Shown piece by piece: positions 23,776 to 35,728 of a DNA stretch of 64,000 bases. Where the stretch lies: assembly GCA_034509495.1 (NCBI GenBank), contig CM067507.1, positions 16,369,950 to 16,433,949 on the forward strand, given 5' to 3'. A program made the position numbers and the translations under genes. The notes beneath the pieces are model-generated. The model saw nothing but the letters and a program-made list of their open reading frames with translations. It ran no database searches and was not told the origin of the DNA. Each line of letters starts with the position of its first letter. Within the stretch, counting starts at the first letter, position 1. The DNA comes from Acestrorhynchus altus (lineage: Eukaryota > Chordata > Actinopteri > Characiformes > Acestrorhynchidae).

Positions 23776-24808
23776 AAAAAAGCTTAGGGGACTAAAAGTG
23801 GTTCTTCTATGGCATCACTCACAGAACTACACTTCACTATTTATATCATACAAAGAATAAGCTGCCTTTTTATTTGTATGCTAGAAAATAAGTAGCATTT
23901 GCTGTTATAAACCTTTATTGTTTCAAACTGAGGTGTCCTGGCAAACAGTTCATCTCAAATGCGTATTTCCTTATCACCGAGAACACCAAATGCCACAACA
24001 GTATTTGAGTTGTACCCAGATTTAACTTTACTTTCTTATTTCCAATTCATGAGGCATCATTATTCATTTATTCATTTTTTTGGCTTTCATATGAGGATGG
24101 AGCTTTCTGTGTTCCCTTATTTGGTGACTCTCATTTGACACATTGTGTTGATGATGCAGCTGCACATTTGCTTATTGGCTAGAGGCCTCCAAGAAGGCAG
24201 TAGTCAGAAAACTGTGTGCATATTTATTTATATATTTCTCTTTTTTTCACCAAATATGCACCAATAGAATGAATAGACCTGCATATTCCTTGGCTACTTT
24301 GCATTTTGCTCCTTATCAAGACATTCATTTTCCAATACACAGCATCGTCTGGCTGTAATAAGCTAGTGTAACCTCAGGGGCTCTGGTAAAATGAAAAATG
24401 CCTAATGGTTAGGCAAATTCTTATGTGCTAGAATGCAACTTTTGGCAGGGTGATCATTCTGCATGCCTCACCTCTGCTCTCTGCATGTAGCTTGCTGAAA
24501 AATGTTTATTTAACTAAGACAAGATTTAGAATGGGAAAAAACACTGGCATAATGGTCTAGTACTTGATTATTTGCCTCTGCTTCATTGATTATTCTTACT
24601 GTGTCCTTTTTATATTTCATGAACATCATTTCTTTTAAAACATTCATGTCATCAGTGGTCTCTGATATCTAAGTTATAGTAGTATTCACTAGATGTGCTT
24701 CGCGACCAAAATTACTTAAGTTATTCCAGTTATGATGGCAAGGATAGTCTCAGACTATTTTGTTCCACTGTATCAAGTACAGTGAACAAGGCTGAATTTC
24801 TTTCAATC
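23776..24808. other. Unannotated AT-rich DNA
   Basis: No gene or recognised repeat is visible in this stretch. Confidence 0.35.

Positions 24809-24884
<76 letters not shown>
24809..24884. repeat. Compound (AT)13(GT)23 microsatellite
   Basis: An AT run passes directly into a GT run, followed by 'atgtattt'. The open frame across it is an artefact. Confidence 0.96.
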
Positions 24885-24944
24885 ATTTTTTTGGTCAATT
24901 TTCTCTCCATTTTGGAAGTGCCAAATACTCACCCCTGTTAGCAC

Positions 24945-25330
24945 TACAATGTAGGTGATGTAGTATCAGGAGGGTGAAGACAAGCAAATGCCTCCTCCAA
25001 TATATGTAAAGTCAGCCACTGCCTCTTTTCAAACTGCTGCCATAATTGCTGGGCAGCCAACATACTTGGAAGAAAGTGCAGGGTCCCCAGCTGTGATATA
25101 GATGCCTGTGCTGAACAGCATCACACTGGCTGTGATGTGGGTAAAGAGCACCATCTACCCACCCAGAAAGAGCATGGCCAAATCTGCTAGACTCTGGCTT
25201 CTGATGGTGAACAGCATGACTTGGGATTCAACTACTTCATCACTGCTGGGCAGTCAATGTTCTTGGAGGAAAGCACCCTGTCCCCAACTCTGACGCAGCA
25301 GCTAACAAATGCCTGTGCTTCCAACATCTC
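24945..25330. mobile_element. Dispersed fish repeat with internal duplication
   Basis: Blocks such as 'aggagggtgaagacaagcaa', 'aaagtcagccactgcctctt', 'gagcaccatctacccaccca' and 'agcatgacttgggattcaac' match a repeat I recall from otophysan fishes. Within it, 25050-25110 ('gctgggcagccaacatactt') and 25238-25318 ('gctgggcagtcaatgttctt') are related, so the unit is partly duplicated. Coding potential is not evident. Confidence 0.5.
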
Positions 25331-25598
25331 ACTACATGCAATGATGATAATAATTTACTCATAGTTATTAGTAATTTACATTTTGTTTTGTTTTCTATGT
25401 TTGTGTGCTAATAAATCCTTTAAACCCTGCAAGTACGTCTGCCTCTCTTCTCTTTTCAATGTATATAAACTCTTATTTATAAAATCTTCTTAGTATAGAT
25501 TTGTACTTCCTGCTCGAATGTACTGCTTCAATATTTAGGTTGAACCACAGAACCAGTCTACCATCAAATGATTCTAACACTCGCACTTCATGATACCA

Positions 25599-26940
25599 TT
25601 AACCTTTAGAACCCAAGGCCAATTTTTTTGGGATGTTTTTTATAAATTGACATACATACATTATTAAACCTAGAAAAGCATTTATAGGAGACTAACTATA
25701 TTTGATAGATTTTGTTTTTCAGAAGGTCCTAGGCTCCTCAAATATTTGTATTCATTTGACCGTGTTTTGTTTAAAAAATATGCTTACACTTTAAATATTC
25801 TGTTGGGAATTGATCATCCAGAATTCTGATGAATTATTTGTAATGACTTCCCTTGTTTGGGAAGGAGTTCCTGCCTCAAGTGAAGGAGATTTTGTTCATG
25901 AGTGAGGGAAAAGTGGAGGCTGACAGGTGGATTGGTGCAGCATCTGCAGTGCTCTGAGCCAGTCTGTTGTGGTGAAGAGGGAGCTAAGGCAAGGTAAGGC
26001 AAGGCTCTCAATTGACTGGTTATTCTAAATTCTCAACTCTCAACTCTCAACTACAGCCACGAGCTTTGGGTAGTGACCGATCCCAAGTACAAGCGGCTGA
26101 AATAAGCTTTCTTCTCAGGGTTGCTGGACTATCCTTTAGCGATAGGGTGAGGGGCTCGGAGTAGAGTCGCTGCTTCTCCATTTTGAAAGAAGCCAGCTGA
26201 AGTGGTTTGGGCATTTGGTTTGGATGCCTCCTGGTCACCTCCCTTGTGAGGTGTTCCGGGTATGTCTAACTGGGAGGATGCACCCCAGGGAAGACCTAGG
26301 AAAAGCTGAAGTGATTATACTTCTTGGCTCGCCTGGGAATGTCTTGGAATCCCCCCAGAAGAGCTGGAACAGGTGGCTGGGGAGAAGGAGGTCTGGGACT
26401 CTACTTAGGCTGCTGCCCCTACAATGATATTAGTGACGATTACTTTGACAAGGAGATTTAAAATAACACATTCTTCAAAATACTTGACAATGGCCAAAAT
26501 AAATAAATTAATAAATCTTTTTAATGTATCAGTATTATAACCATCTCAGAACTTTTATTCTGAAATGTGGCCACTGTTTGAGGAAAGAGAGAGAACAAGC
26601 CCATTCCTTCTCATTTTCCTTTGTAACCCAATATCTGGGTCAGTGATATCATCAGCCCTAGCCTTCCTCACTGGTCAGTCATAGTCTGCATGCAGGTTGA
26701 GGATGTATGCATGGACAGAGCAGTAAACACCCACTGGATGACTCCTCTGATATTTAAACTGGGATTCAATTAAGTTAGAAATTAGTGAATTTTAGCTGAT
26801 TACTGAACACACAAAACAATGATGCGACAATGGTTAGCATTTGTTATAATATGTGTATCATATCTGATACGCTGATTCCTCTGATGAACCATAGAAAATG
26901 TAACTACCCACAAAGTCTCTGGTTGTAAAAAACTTTCCAT
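25599..26940 (+). mobile_element. TTAA-family repeat, copy 4, split by a LINE
   Basis: The left part, 25599-25848, starts with TTAACCTTTAGAACCCAAGG and runs to 'attatttgtaatgac'. The right part, from about 26437, resumes with 'gattactttgacaaggagat' and continues through 'ctcagaacttttattctgaa' and 'tttaaactgggattc' to a degraded tail near 26935. Aligning both parts with copy 2 shows that they are contiguous there, so the LINE at 25849-26436 is a later insertion. Confidence 0.78.
25849..26436 (+). mobile_element. 5'-truncated RTE/Rex3-like LINE
   Basis: This is the 3' end of a non-LTR retrotransposon. Characteristic stretches include 'tgagtgagggaaaagtggag', 'ggtggattggtgcagcatct', 'gtcgtggtgaag'-like sequence, 'cacgagctttgggtagtgac', 'ggatgcctcctggtcacctc' and 'gaggtgttccgggtatgtct'. 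The translated piece 'MPPGHLPCEVFRVCLTGR' corresponds to the C-terminal tail of the RT protein (normally MPPGRLPGEVFRxCPTGR). A small 'caactct' tandem lies at 26034-26057. The piece is 5' truncated, as such LINEs usually are, and several frameshifts show that it is old. The Rex3 label is from memory of its tail; the RTE clade is my best reading. Confidence 0.8.
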
Positions 26941-27603
26941 AAACTTTTAAGTACTTTATTCCTGTGACATATTACAAACCAACAGAATATCCTAGAGTAT
27001 ACAGGATTTGCCCATTTTAGGTCTTAAAGATTCATTTTACTAATTTTAAGATTAATAATAAATAGTTCACCGAATGTCTTGAACAAATTGCAAACCACAT
27101 TGGCATAGTCAGTTTTTACTGATTGGATTTATACCATCGCATTTCTTTAGTGGACCAATAAGAACATCCATGTTTTTTATGACATTACATAGTGAAGAGA
27201 GCATTTAGCCTTGCTATGATTTGAATGAGATGTTTTCTCTTCCTAGAAAGTCTGATTCCATGTAACTCATCATTCACTCTACTCCAAAGGTTTATGGAAT
27301 TCTTTGAAACATTGTAAAGACATTCTTGTCGCTCACTTGCCGCTAGTACAGAATTCTCTATAGAAACGATTTCGAAACATTCCTGAATGCTCCATGCCTT
27401 CCACTGAATGTTCCCCTTTCCCTTCTTTCTTTCTGTGTAAGAAGTCTTAACTGAAAAACACTTTTCACTGCAAGATATAAAGTTGAATACATATACAAAC
27501 CTCAAAATAAGCTTTGAATGCTTCAATGTGCACTGTAAAAAGTACAGTGGCACTTCTAAAAAGTACAAGATTCTTAAGCACCTTCAAAACCATGGATAAA
27601 CCT
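26941..27603. other. Unannotated DNA
   Basis: No gene is recognised. A minus-strand frame of 127 codons (27185-27568) is Lys/Ser-rich with no motif and includes a low-complexity stretch; I consider it chance. Confidence 0.3.
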
Positions 27604-27661
27604 CTTAAGGTGCTTCAAGGAACCTTTTCCTTTTATTGAAGGTTCCTTGAACCACCTTAAG
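27604..27661. repeat. 23-bp inverted repeat with 12-base loop
   Basis: The left arm 27604-27626 ('cttaaggtgcttcaaggaac' then 'ctt') and right arm 27639-27661 are complementary at 22 of 23 positions. The motif 'ggttccttgaa' belongs to a fish MITE type rich in 'aaggttcttcaaggaacc' units, and a related smaller hairpin lies at 28468-28505. It could be a MITE core or a hairpin-forming transcript. Confidence 0.7.
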
Positions 27662-27843
27662 ATGTTTCTCCACAGTTTCAAACTGAATAACTATCAAAAA
27701 TTCCCCAAAGGGTTAAAATGTTTGTTTCCTCATCTTATGTATGAATATATTACTTGAGAAAAATCATCAATAGATTGATTGTTTTTGAAACAAAAAATTG
27801 TTCTTCTTAATCACTACAACCTTTTTTGTACATTTATTTTGAA

Positions 27844-27845
<2 letters not shown>

Positions 27846-27874
<29 letters not shown>
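27846..27874. repeat. (AC)14 microsatellite
   Basis: A pure AC dinucleotide run. Confidence 0.95.
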
Positions 27875-27876
<2 letters not shown>

Positions 27877-28467
27877 GAAGCTTTGTATATTATAAAATGT
27901 GCTTTCTGTCATGTTTCTGTTGCAATAGAAGTTCATCTCAGTGGCCTTTAACCTTAATAAATAAAGGATGGCGAATTGGAAATGTGATCTGTCTATCATG
28001 GGCTTGGGTATATGGGACCAGTGCTGCTATATAATGTTATCTGCCTTGGCGCTCTTTCAAACATGACATAGGAAACCACTGATGAAAAATCCAGGGAGCA
28101 GTGATACACTGGCTGGGTTTGAGAGGCACAAAGAATGGGGCAGCTGCAGTTTGTGTTTCACTATGCATATATATGGTCTGCAGGATTAGAATGGAATCAT
28201 GACTTCCATCTGCAGACCATGCAGACTCTTAGACAGATCGTATTACGGAGAATTCCATAATCAAGTTTTTTTCCTTCTTTCTCAATCTCAGTGACTATAG
28301 TATAAATCCACACCATTCCTTTTTGTTGTTATATATCACAGAAGAATCACACATGTATTGACTAAAACCTAACTATACAGTGCCTAGAAACTGTTTTTAA
28401 AGGCTACATGAACCAGAATTTGAATGGATACTGACTGACAGATACCATTACCTATAGTTTTTTTAAA

Positions 28468-28505
28468 AAACCTTTTAAAATGGTTCTCTACACCATTTTT
28501 AAAAG
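28468..28505. repeat. Small AT-rich hairpin
   Basis: 'aaccttttaaaatggt' and 'accatttttaaaaggtt' are complementary apart from one extra T, with a 7-base loop. It resembles the MITE-like hairpin at 27604. Confidence 0.6.
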
Positions 28506-29623
28506 GTTCCAATATTCTTACATTCAATTAAGCTTTTAAACTGCCATTACAAAAGCTTAGTTGCTAGTGTAGACTATTCATTTTAGCCTTGAGGACATCT
28601 AATCTCATGGAGCAGTGAAAAGATGCAGTCTAAACAAACAGAAGCTCCAGTTTCTCAGCAAAGACATTTATTGAGCATCACCCAAGGATAAGGCGATCAA
28701 TATAGCTGAGGTTTGTCAGCTGCCAGCCAACTCCTGACATCAGACAGCATTGTTAGGATTCTGGGGCTTTAGGGCTGTGGACAAAATTGGTGTTTTTTTC
28801 ACCAAGGATAACAGCAATAGCAGTTGAACAGTTGAGCAGTATTTACGATGTGTTTGGTTAGTTTTTTTCACATCTGTCATAATGTTGAAAAGCTTGAGAT
28901 GTTTTAATGACTTCTGATTGATTCAAACAGACACTGTCCAAAGATACTATAGCTTTTAACAAATATGAGTTCAATTCCATTGTTTCAGTAAGATGGCATC
29001 ATGAAAAACTACCTAAAAGAATAAGGAAGAAACAGGGGTAAGAAAGAAGAACGCATCCTCATCATGATGGACCAAATACTGTTTATATGCAGGTTAAATC
29101 GGTTTACATATATAATTAAACTGAAAATCTGGCCTGACACGGAAGAAATATCTATAAGACAACAGTGATGATGTCTGCCAGAGATATGGAACACCTACTA
29201 ATTGTCTCCTATAGCAGTCCTATAGAGTCATATTGACTCCTATCACATGCTGGATATCAGATATGAAACTATGGTGGAGACATTAATATAAAATGTAAGG
29301 CAGACCTCCAACATATCAACTTACCATAATATTAGAACAGAAATTAGAGTGAAATATGTTGGGTATTAGAATCTACAGACTGTCCGATGTAAGGCTTTTG
29401 ATCACAGCAGGGAGTCAGTTTATCCAAATAGTTCAAAAGCAACCAAGCAAGTCCAGAGGGCAGGAGGAACTACTTCAGGACAAGATTCATATTGAGTACA
29501 AGGAGCACACTTACACCACAGCAAAAAGACAAATATGCTGAATTAGTCATACATCAACAGCAATATGGAAAAATTCTTGTAAAACAAATTGATGAAGATA
29601 TCTAGAGCTGTGCTGATTGTAAA

Positions 29624-29625
<2 letters not shown>
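28506..29625. other. Unannotated DNA
   Basis: I see no gene or recognised repeat; the sequence is of moderate complexity. Confidence 0.3.

Positions 29626-29711
<86 letters not shown>
29626..29711. repeat. Compound (CT)n-(AT)n microsatellite
   Basis: A CT run (29626-29660), a short T-rich spacer, then an AT run (29672-29711). The Glu/Arg and Ile/Tyr repeat peptide in the minus-strand frame is an artefact of this. Confidence 0.96.
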
Positions 29712-29713
<2 letters not shown>

Positions 29714-32415
29714 CGAAGTCTAGTATCACTATTGGTATTTTTATTTGTATAATGGCCTTCTTTCTACTTAGTATCAAACTCAAATGAAAACCAATATTAT
29801 TGTTCTTCCTTACAGACTTTCTAATTTCCCATTTATCATCAATGAGTTTTACAGATTCCCAGCAGTGTTTGAGAATCATTTGATCTCAATAACAAGGATT
29901 AGCATTCAACTCCCCACTGATAAACAAAATTCATCGCTGCACCATAGTGAATCTACCAGAGAGCAGTTTCAAGGACTTAGAAGGTAGGAGGCATGGCTTC
30001 CTGGTGATGGATTAGGTTGTGTCCCATCTCAGTCTCGCACCATTCACGTCGAGGGTGTCAGATTAGCATGATGAGCCCATACGCAATAGCCTCAAATGTG
30101 TATCAACACTTTCTTCACTACTAAATCCTGCCTCAATGAAGCTTCATACAGATACAGCTGAGAAGAGTATGCATGGGACGTTCTCCCACATACTAAGTCG
30201 CAAAGCAGCTTATAGTGTGCATTAAAGGCCAATCCATTGGCTTGTTTGCAGAATTCCTCTGGTTGATATCGACAAACTGCATGCACCGTGTTAGCAGCTC
30301 AGCTTGTGCTTTCGTAGCACTGCAATTCATGGACAATTGATCTGCGCAAAAACTGTCACTAAGCAAATCAGTTCATGGAGATGTGCATTCATGTTAAGAA
30401 GTAATCTTAATGGAAGGTTATGCTATATGGCCTTGCAGCATAGTATACTACTATTTTTGCTGATGGTGGCATGATGAAAAATTGCTTTAAATCCATTATT
30501 TGCCACTCATCACACACTATATGACATACATTCATAGTCCACTTCCACTGACTTTTGACAGTTTGTCAACCACCATCTAACCCATACAATATTGGTAGAT
30601 TTCTAACCAAATAGGCTCCATCGATTAGCATAGGAGGGTCAGCATGTATCATTTTCTACTTGCTGCATCTTGGCAAAGTACTGTGCATTGTGAGAGGACA
30701 AAATACCAGATAAACTTCCTAATGGTCCTATTTCCCCTCATATTTTACCCCCTAGCTGTTTTCGTGTCACTGTATGTGCAAGAGCTGCAGCCTGCAAAGC
30801 TCACCCCCGACATGGTTTTCAGATGCCCCACCCATGATTTAGTTCTGGCACTGGATTCTGCACAGTGCATAATCCTGTACAGAATAGTGACTGGAGCATG
30901 ATTAACATGTTGTGCCTCAACAGATGAGCTACAGTCTTTAACTGTACACACAAGATGGAGCTACAAGACAGATGTTTCTGATAAAGTGGATGGCGAGTGT
31001 AAATTTGCCAAACTGTCCAGTTTCCTTACTTTATGCTGACATGGAATTTATGAATAAAAATTCGGGGCCCCATTGTTCAGTGTCTACTGACATGGAATCA
31101 GTTTATTTCAGTGTACCTTATTTTCACAAGGACTGTGCAAAATGAGATCATACTGACCTGCAGTAAAAGGGATTTATCTATTGAGAAACTGATCTGTGAG
31201 TAAAAATGGTGCAAGATTGCCTAATTACTTTTTCAGGTACTACTTCACTCCAGAGCTCATAATTGTCTTCAATTAAATAATCATTTTCAGAAGTGAATAT
31301 CCATCATTAGATCAAATGCCAAGGAATAAAATTAGAGGAACAATTAAGTATAAATGAAATGCACCTCTCTCATGCAACCTGGTGCCAAATGGTTGTATTC
31401 AAGAGTAAAATAGATACCCAATTTATTAAACATTGCCACATACTTAATGGTTTTGAGACACATTAACATAATTTAACATCCAATTGCCATTAACAGGCAT
31501 TATTTTCATCATATGCCTCCAAGCCCTTGGGTTCAGCCAGAGTGGAGGCTATTAATCTATGTTGAGAGCTGACATTAATTTACTGGACTTCTGACAAACG
31601 ACATCAGTTAGAGGCTGGACAGGCATTTTAAGGATTTTCAGCAGTAACTCATCTGTAATGTGTACTTTTACCTGTATATGTTATAAGCAGATAAGATGAG
31701 ACTTTTTGGTGTCCAAAGTTGCTAGTTTTCATAATAGTGTATTCAATAAATAAAGACAAATTATTAGGGCAAATTAGCATCATACAAACTTAAAGAATTA
31801 TAATATGAGATTTGCTATCTTTTGCTCCTGTCTACAACTGCTATATAATGTTGCTTTAATGCTTAATGCTCAAATCTTGGTTCGTGCTATTTGCCAGTGG
31901 CAGCTGGAGAAAGCACAGTGGACCAGGTGGGTCCCATCACATCTAGTGTACTGCTTGTCTGCACTGCTGTAATAGAGCAGGAGACCCAATGCTTTCCTTC
32001 GAGCATATTGGCTGCCCAATACTGGTGGTGGTGGGCTTCTCATGTATCAGAGAACACATGTGCTTATCTTAACCCTCCTATAGTGTGTGATGGTGCGATT
32101 CCTAAGGTAGGTTGGCTTATTGGCAATTACAAATTGTTTTGAAAATGATACAAATGATACAAAGTTGCCATTTTGGAGATGCGAGGTTTTTGTGTGGCAG
32201 CAGCAATAAGTAAGTGTTTGGTGACTTGGTCATGCAATTTGCACAGAGCTAACTCATGGTTAAGCTACTACAGAAACAAATATTAGACACTGAACATGTT
32301 TTTTGCTGTTTGACTACTTTTGTGGTAATGAAAACATTGTGCATTTTTTCCTTTCACTCTCATGCCACACTGAATACTCATCATGCATACATGACAATGG
32401 ATCGAGAAGAAATGA
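29712..32415. other. Unannotated, unique-looking DNA
   Basis: I see no gene. 29990-30400 has several CpGs and high complexity. 31300-31640 combines ATTA-rich and other evenly complex sequence. Both look more like conserved non-coding DNA than repeat, but this is appearance only. Confidence 0.3.
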
Positions 32416-32793
32416 AATAGGAAGCAACCACAGCTGGCTGAATTAGATACTAAGGAGAAGCTACTTTTCAGTCATACACTTTTTCTCTTCGCTTTGGCCT
32501 ACTCCTGTGATCTTGAACGTAAAAAAGGAGAAAAGACTGGACATCTATTCATAGCTTAAGATGAACATGGTGATGAAAGCCTCCAAGAGTTCATAGAAAA
32601 AGGAAAAATCAGGGCTGTTTTGATGCATCTGTCTCTTTTTGACATGGGCCTCACTCTATCCACACTAGCTGAAATAGATTCAGGGCTGACTGAGTTAGTC
32701 AAGGCCGTTGCACGCTTCTTACACACAATGCCTATTCAAGTTCAAGATGCAGCAGAGATGTGCCATCCATACATTTCCACCCTGCAAAATTGA
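32416..32793 (+). pseudogene. Possible decayed coding segment, unknown family
   Basis: One plus-strand frame stays open for 125 codons apart from a single TAA at 32557-32559. It ends in TGA at 32791. The second part, 77 codons, reads like protein: a charged start ('DEHGDESLQEFIEKGKIRAV'), then a Leu-rich amphipathic stretch ('LSLFDMGLTLSTLAEIDSGL'), then 'KAVARFLHTMPIQVQDAAEM'. I do not recognise the family, and there is no convincing splice acceptor in phase. A frame of this length can arise by chance in 64 kb, so confidence is low. It could be a retropseudogene piece or part of an unfamiliar transposon protein. Confidence 0.22.
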
Positions 32794-33670
32794 ATTGAGG
32801 AAATGTTGCCATGTATTTAAAAAACGAATTTAGATTTTCACATAAAGCACATTCCAAGCAAAAGGCATTATTTTTATTTAATTATTTTATCTAATACCAC
32901 AGACAATTCAAATACAAAAATCTCTTTTAGACTGTGATCCTTACTATGGTCTTTCATTTGATAATGCTAGCAAAATAAAGCTCCTCTCTGCTTCTGTATT
33001 GAACAGCACTACTTTCTAAATCTAAGAAAATTGTTCATGTATAAAATGCATACCTTGTAGGTTTCATTTCAAATTTGATTCCTTGTCATGTTTCCTGTTT
33101 CAGATATTCAAAGGCTCTGTTCACTGTAGAATATTTCCATTACACTTCACAGGTAATTATGAATTAACAGCTACGTTTTTAGTCAGTTTTAGTCTAGACT
33201 GCATGAAATTTATGTGATCATAATCAAAATAAGTGGCACCTTGTGAACAGCCTGCAAGGCTGGTGGACATCATAGAGCCAGATAAAGAGTGGTCCAGCAT
33301 GCACTGAGGTCTTTGTGATTACAGCAAACTAATTCTACATTTCTGTCGATCTCCCACTCAATTATGGCTAAATTAGTTTTGCTTTTTGTAGGGATGAGGT
33401 CTAAGAGAGGACAGACTGTAGCACTGAATATACTGTATAAGCATAAAACAAAAGTAAAAGTCCAAATTCAGCTGATTCCTGAACATACATTAAATTTGTA
33501 CATACCAAGAAATATTTCAATTATTAATATGACTATATGTGCATGTTAATAAATAAACAAAGAGAAACATGAAAAATAAAACTAATCAATCCGTGTATGT
33601 CAATGTTATTTGTTGGCATTTGAAAAATGACGTATAGTCCAAGTAAAATAAACTACCTATTGAAATACTG

Positions 33671-34167
33671 ATATATACCAAATCAACCATAACATTATGA
33701 CCACCTCCTTGTTTCTACACTCACTATGTATTGTATCAGCTCCACTGACCATACAGGAGCACTTTGTAGATCAATAATTACAGACTGCAGTCTTTCTTTT
33801 TCTCTACATATTTTGCTAGCCTCCAGTTACCCTGATCAGGACCCTACAGGACCACCACAGAACAGATATTATGTGGGTGGGAGTGTCATTCTCAGCACTG
33901 CAGCGACAAAGTGGTGGTTGCACTGCTACATGCTACATATAGTGGAGTGGCTCAGATACAGCAGTGCTGCTGGAGTTTTTAAACCCCACAGTGTCACTGC
34001 TGGATTGAGAATAGATGGACTCTAGCCTGTAATTATAGAACTATAAAGAGCTCCTGTATGGCCAGTGGAGCTGATACAATAGATTTATAGAAAATATAGA
34101 TACAAAGTAGATGCAATAGATGTAAAGGCAAGGAGGTGGTCATAATGTTATGGCTGGACTGTGTATT
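33671..34167. mobile_element. Fold-back MITE with Tc1-like ends
   Basis: The ends are inverted repeats: 'ccataacattatgaccacct' then 'cctt' on the left (33687-33710), and 'aaggaggtggtcataatgtt' then 'atgg' on the right. The complementarity extends inward over 'gtattgtatcagctccactg', matched by 'cagtggagctgatacaatag' on the right. Overall the arms pair for about 100 bases. The interior includes 'tcattctcagcactgcagcg' and 'cagcagtgctgctggagttt'. No coding sequence is present. Part of a relative lies at 45215-45365. Confidence 0.85.
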
Positions 34168-35658
34168 TTTAAAAGAAAACACTTTATATTCATTATTTAA
34201 AAAATCCTTCCTTGCAGATTAGAGGGAAAATAATTATATAATGTACAGTTGAAAAAAGCATAATGCACATTTGGAACATGAATTAAAAATAAATTAAATA
34301 AATTAAAATATGTGGAATTCGTGAGAAATGAATTGGTCAACATAAAATGGATTTTTTTTTCCCCAGAATATGTTTAAATATTGATTTACAGATTTGTTTT
34401 ATCACATAATTGTAATTAGTCATTTTTAGCCTTGAATCACAAATTCATTGATTCAAATGCTTTTCACACACTTACCATTGAATGAAAGCCATTTGGTGTC
34501 TGCAGCACAGTTTGTTGATTGAGTTTATTGTAGGACCTGTAGGGGGACTCAGCGTGCTTTAGAAAAAAGCTTGGAAATCCTCATCTCAGCACATTTTTAT
34601 GCTGAACACTGGAATCTGATATAGTGCAAGCCACTGTTTACTGAAAGTAACAGGCCTGTGCCTATGTAACCTGTCCCTTTACAGACTGAGTCTCTGGATA
34701 CCTCAGCAGTGCCACATATATATACCCTCCACCTTTTCAGATAAGAGTAAATGCAGCACAAGAGCAATATGTTTTATGCACAATGATTACCCACAGCATA
34801 ACACTATCAGCCATTTTTATCACTCACTTAAAAACAGTGTTTAATGCATTAAAAGTAGAGGGACCATGTCCACTTTACCTTGTTTTCATTGACTGGTGGA
34901 TTGTGTATCTTATTCTCTGGTGACTTTTGAAGTGCATTTGTTGCTTTATATGTATTGCAGAGCGAGTAATGAGATTATATCTTTATTCTCTGATTTTTCT
35001 GTATCTCTAAGATGAAGGATGAATCAGCTTGTAAAACCAATTGGTTCTTGACCTGAGAGGTTTGTTGAGGCATGTCATATTTTAATGATCATATTAAATA
35101 TGAATACCTGGTAAAGGCACTTCCTTGTTTCCAACTAGGGATAAAAGCAAAATTCTTCAAGTTATTTGTGTGTTGTATTATTATGTCTGATTAGTAATAT
35201 ATTTAATCTCAAAATTAAATGTTCTAATAATTAATGATTCTTTTTTCATGTGCTATAATCCATACTGATCAACAGGAAAACAAATGGACTGCCTACACTA
35301 GTTTTCAAGGGTGTAAATACAATGAATCAAGGCTGTTTTGTAATTTGCCTTTTTTGTTACAGATTGCTTTTCAATGAAGGGAAAACAGACAACAGTTTGT
35401 TGCCTTCATAAACTGAACTCTCATTATTTAGTAATGCCAAGATAAATAGGTTTCCATTCAGTCACTTTCACACATGCCACTTTTCCTGCCACTTGCAGGG
35501 TTCTCCCACATATTCACAGCAGCTCCCAGTTGCCCACAAATCACATACAATATAATTTGGAATATCCTTCAGAAATTAGAACACTGTATAGCTCTCTGGC
35601 TTACATGCACACTATTTGGGTCAGAGTGATTGAGTGACAGATGTAACAAGAAAGAATC
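34168..35658. other. Unannotated DNA
   Basis: I see no gene. 34440-34720 is of even complexity and might be conserved non-coding DNA. The rest is AT-rich. Confidence 0.3.
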
Positions 35659-35728
35659 CTGATAGGTGTATATAACAGGGCGTCTGATAGGTGTATATAA
35701 CAGGGTGTCTGATAGGTGTATATAACAG
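35659..35728. repeat. 25-bp tandem repeat, 2.8 copies
   Basis: The unit 'ctgataggtgtatataacag' plus 5 bases starts at 35659, 35684 and 35709 with almost no difference between copies, which points to a recent duplication. The minus-strand open frame across it is an artefact. Confidence 0.93.

Noticed and set aside
24695..24958. 87-codon frame with Ile-Tyr and Val-Cys runs
   Set aside because: It is the translation of the AT/GT microsatellite.
29547..29879. 110-codon minus-strand frame with Ile-Tyr and Glu-Arg runs
   Set aside because: It is created by the CT and AT microsatellite at 29626-29711.
35659..35728. Direct repeats considered as a CRISPR array
   Set aside because: The units are contiguous with no unique spacers, and the genome is eukaryotic.
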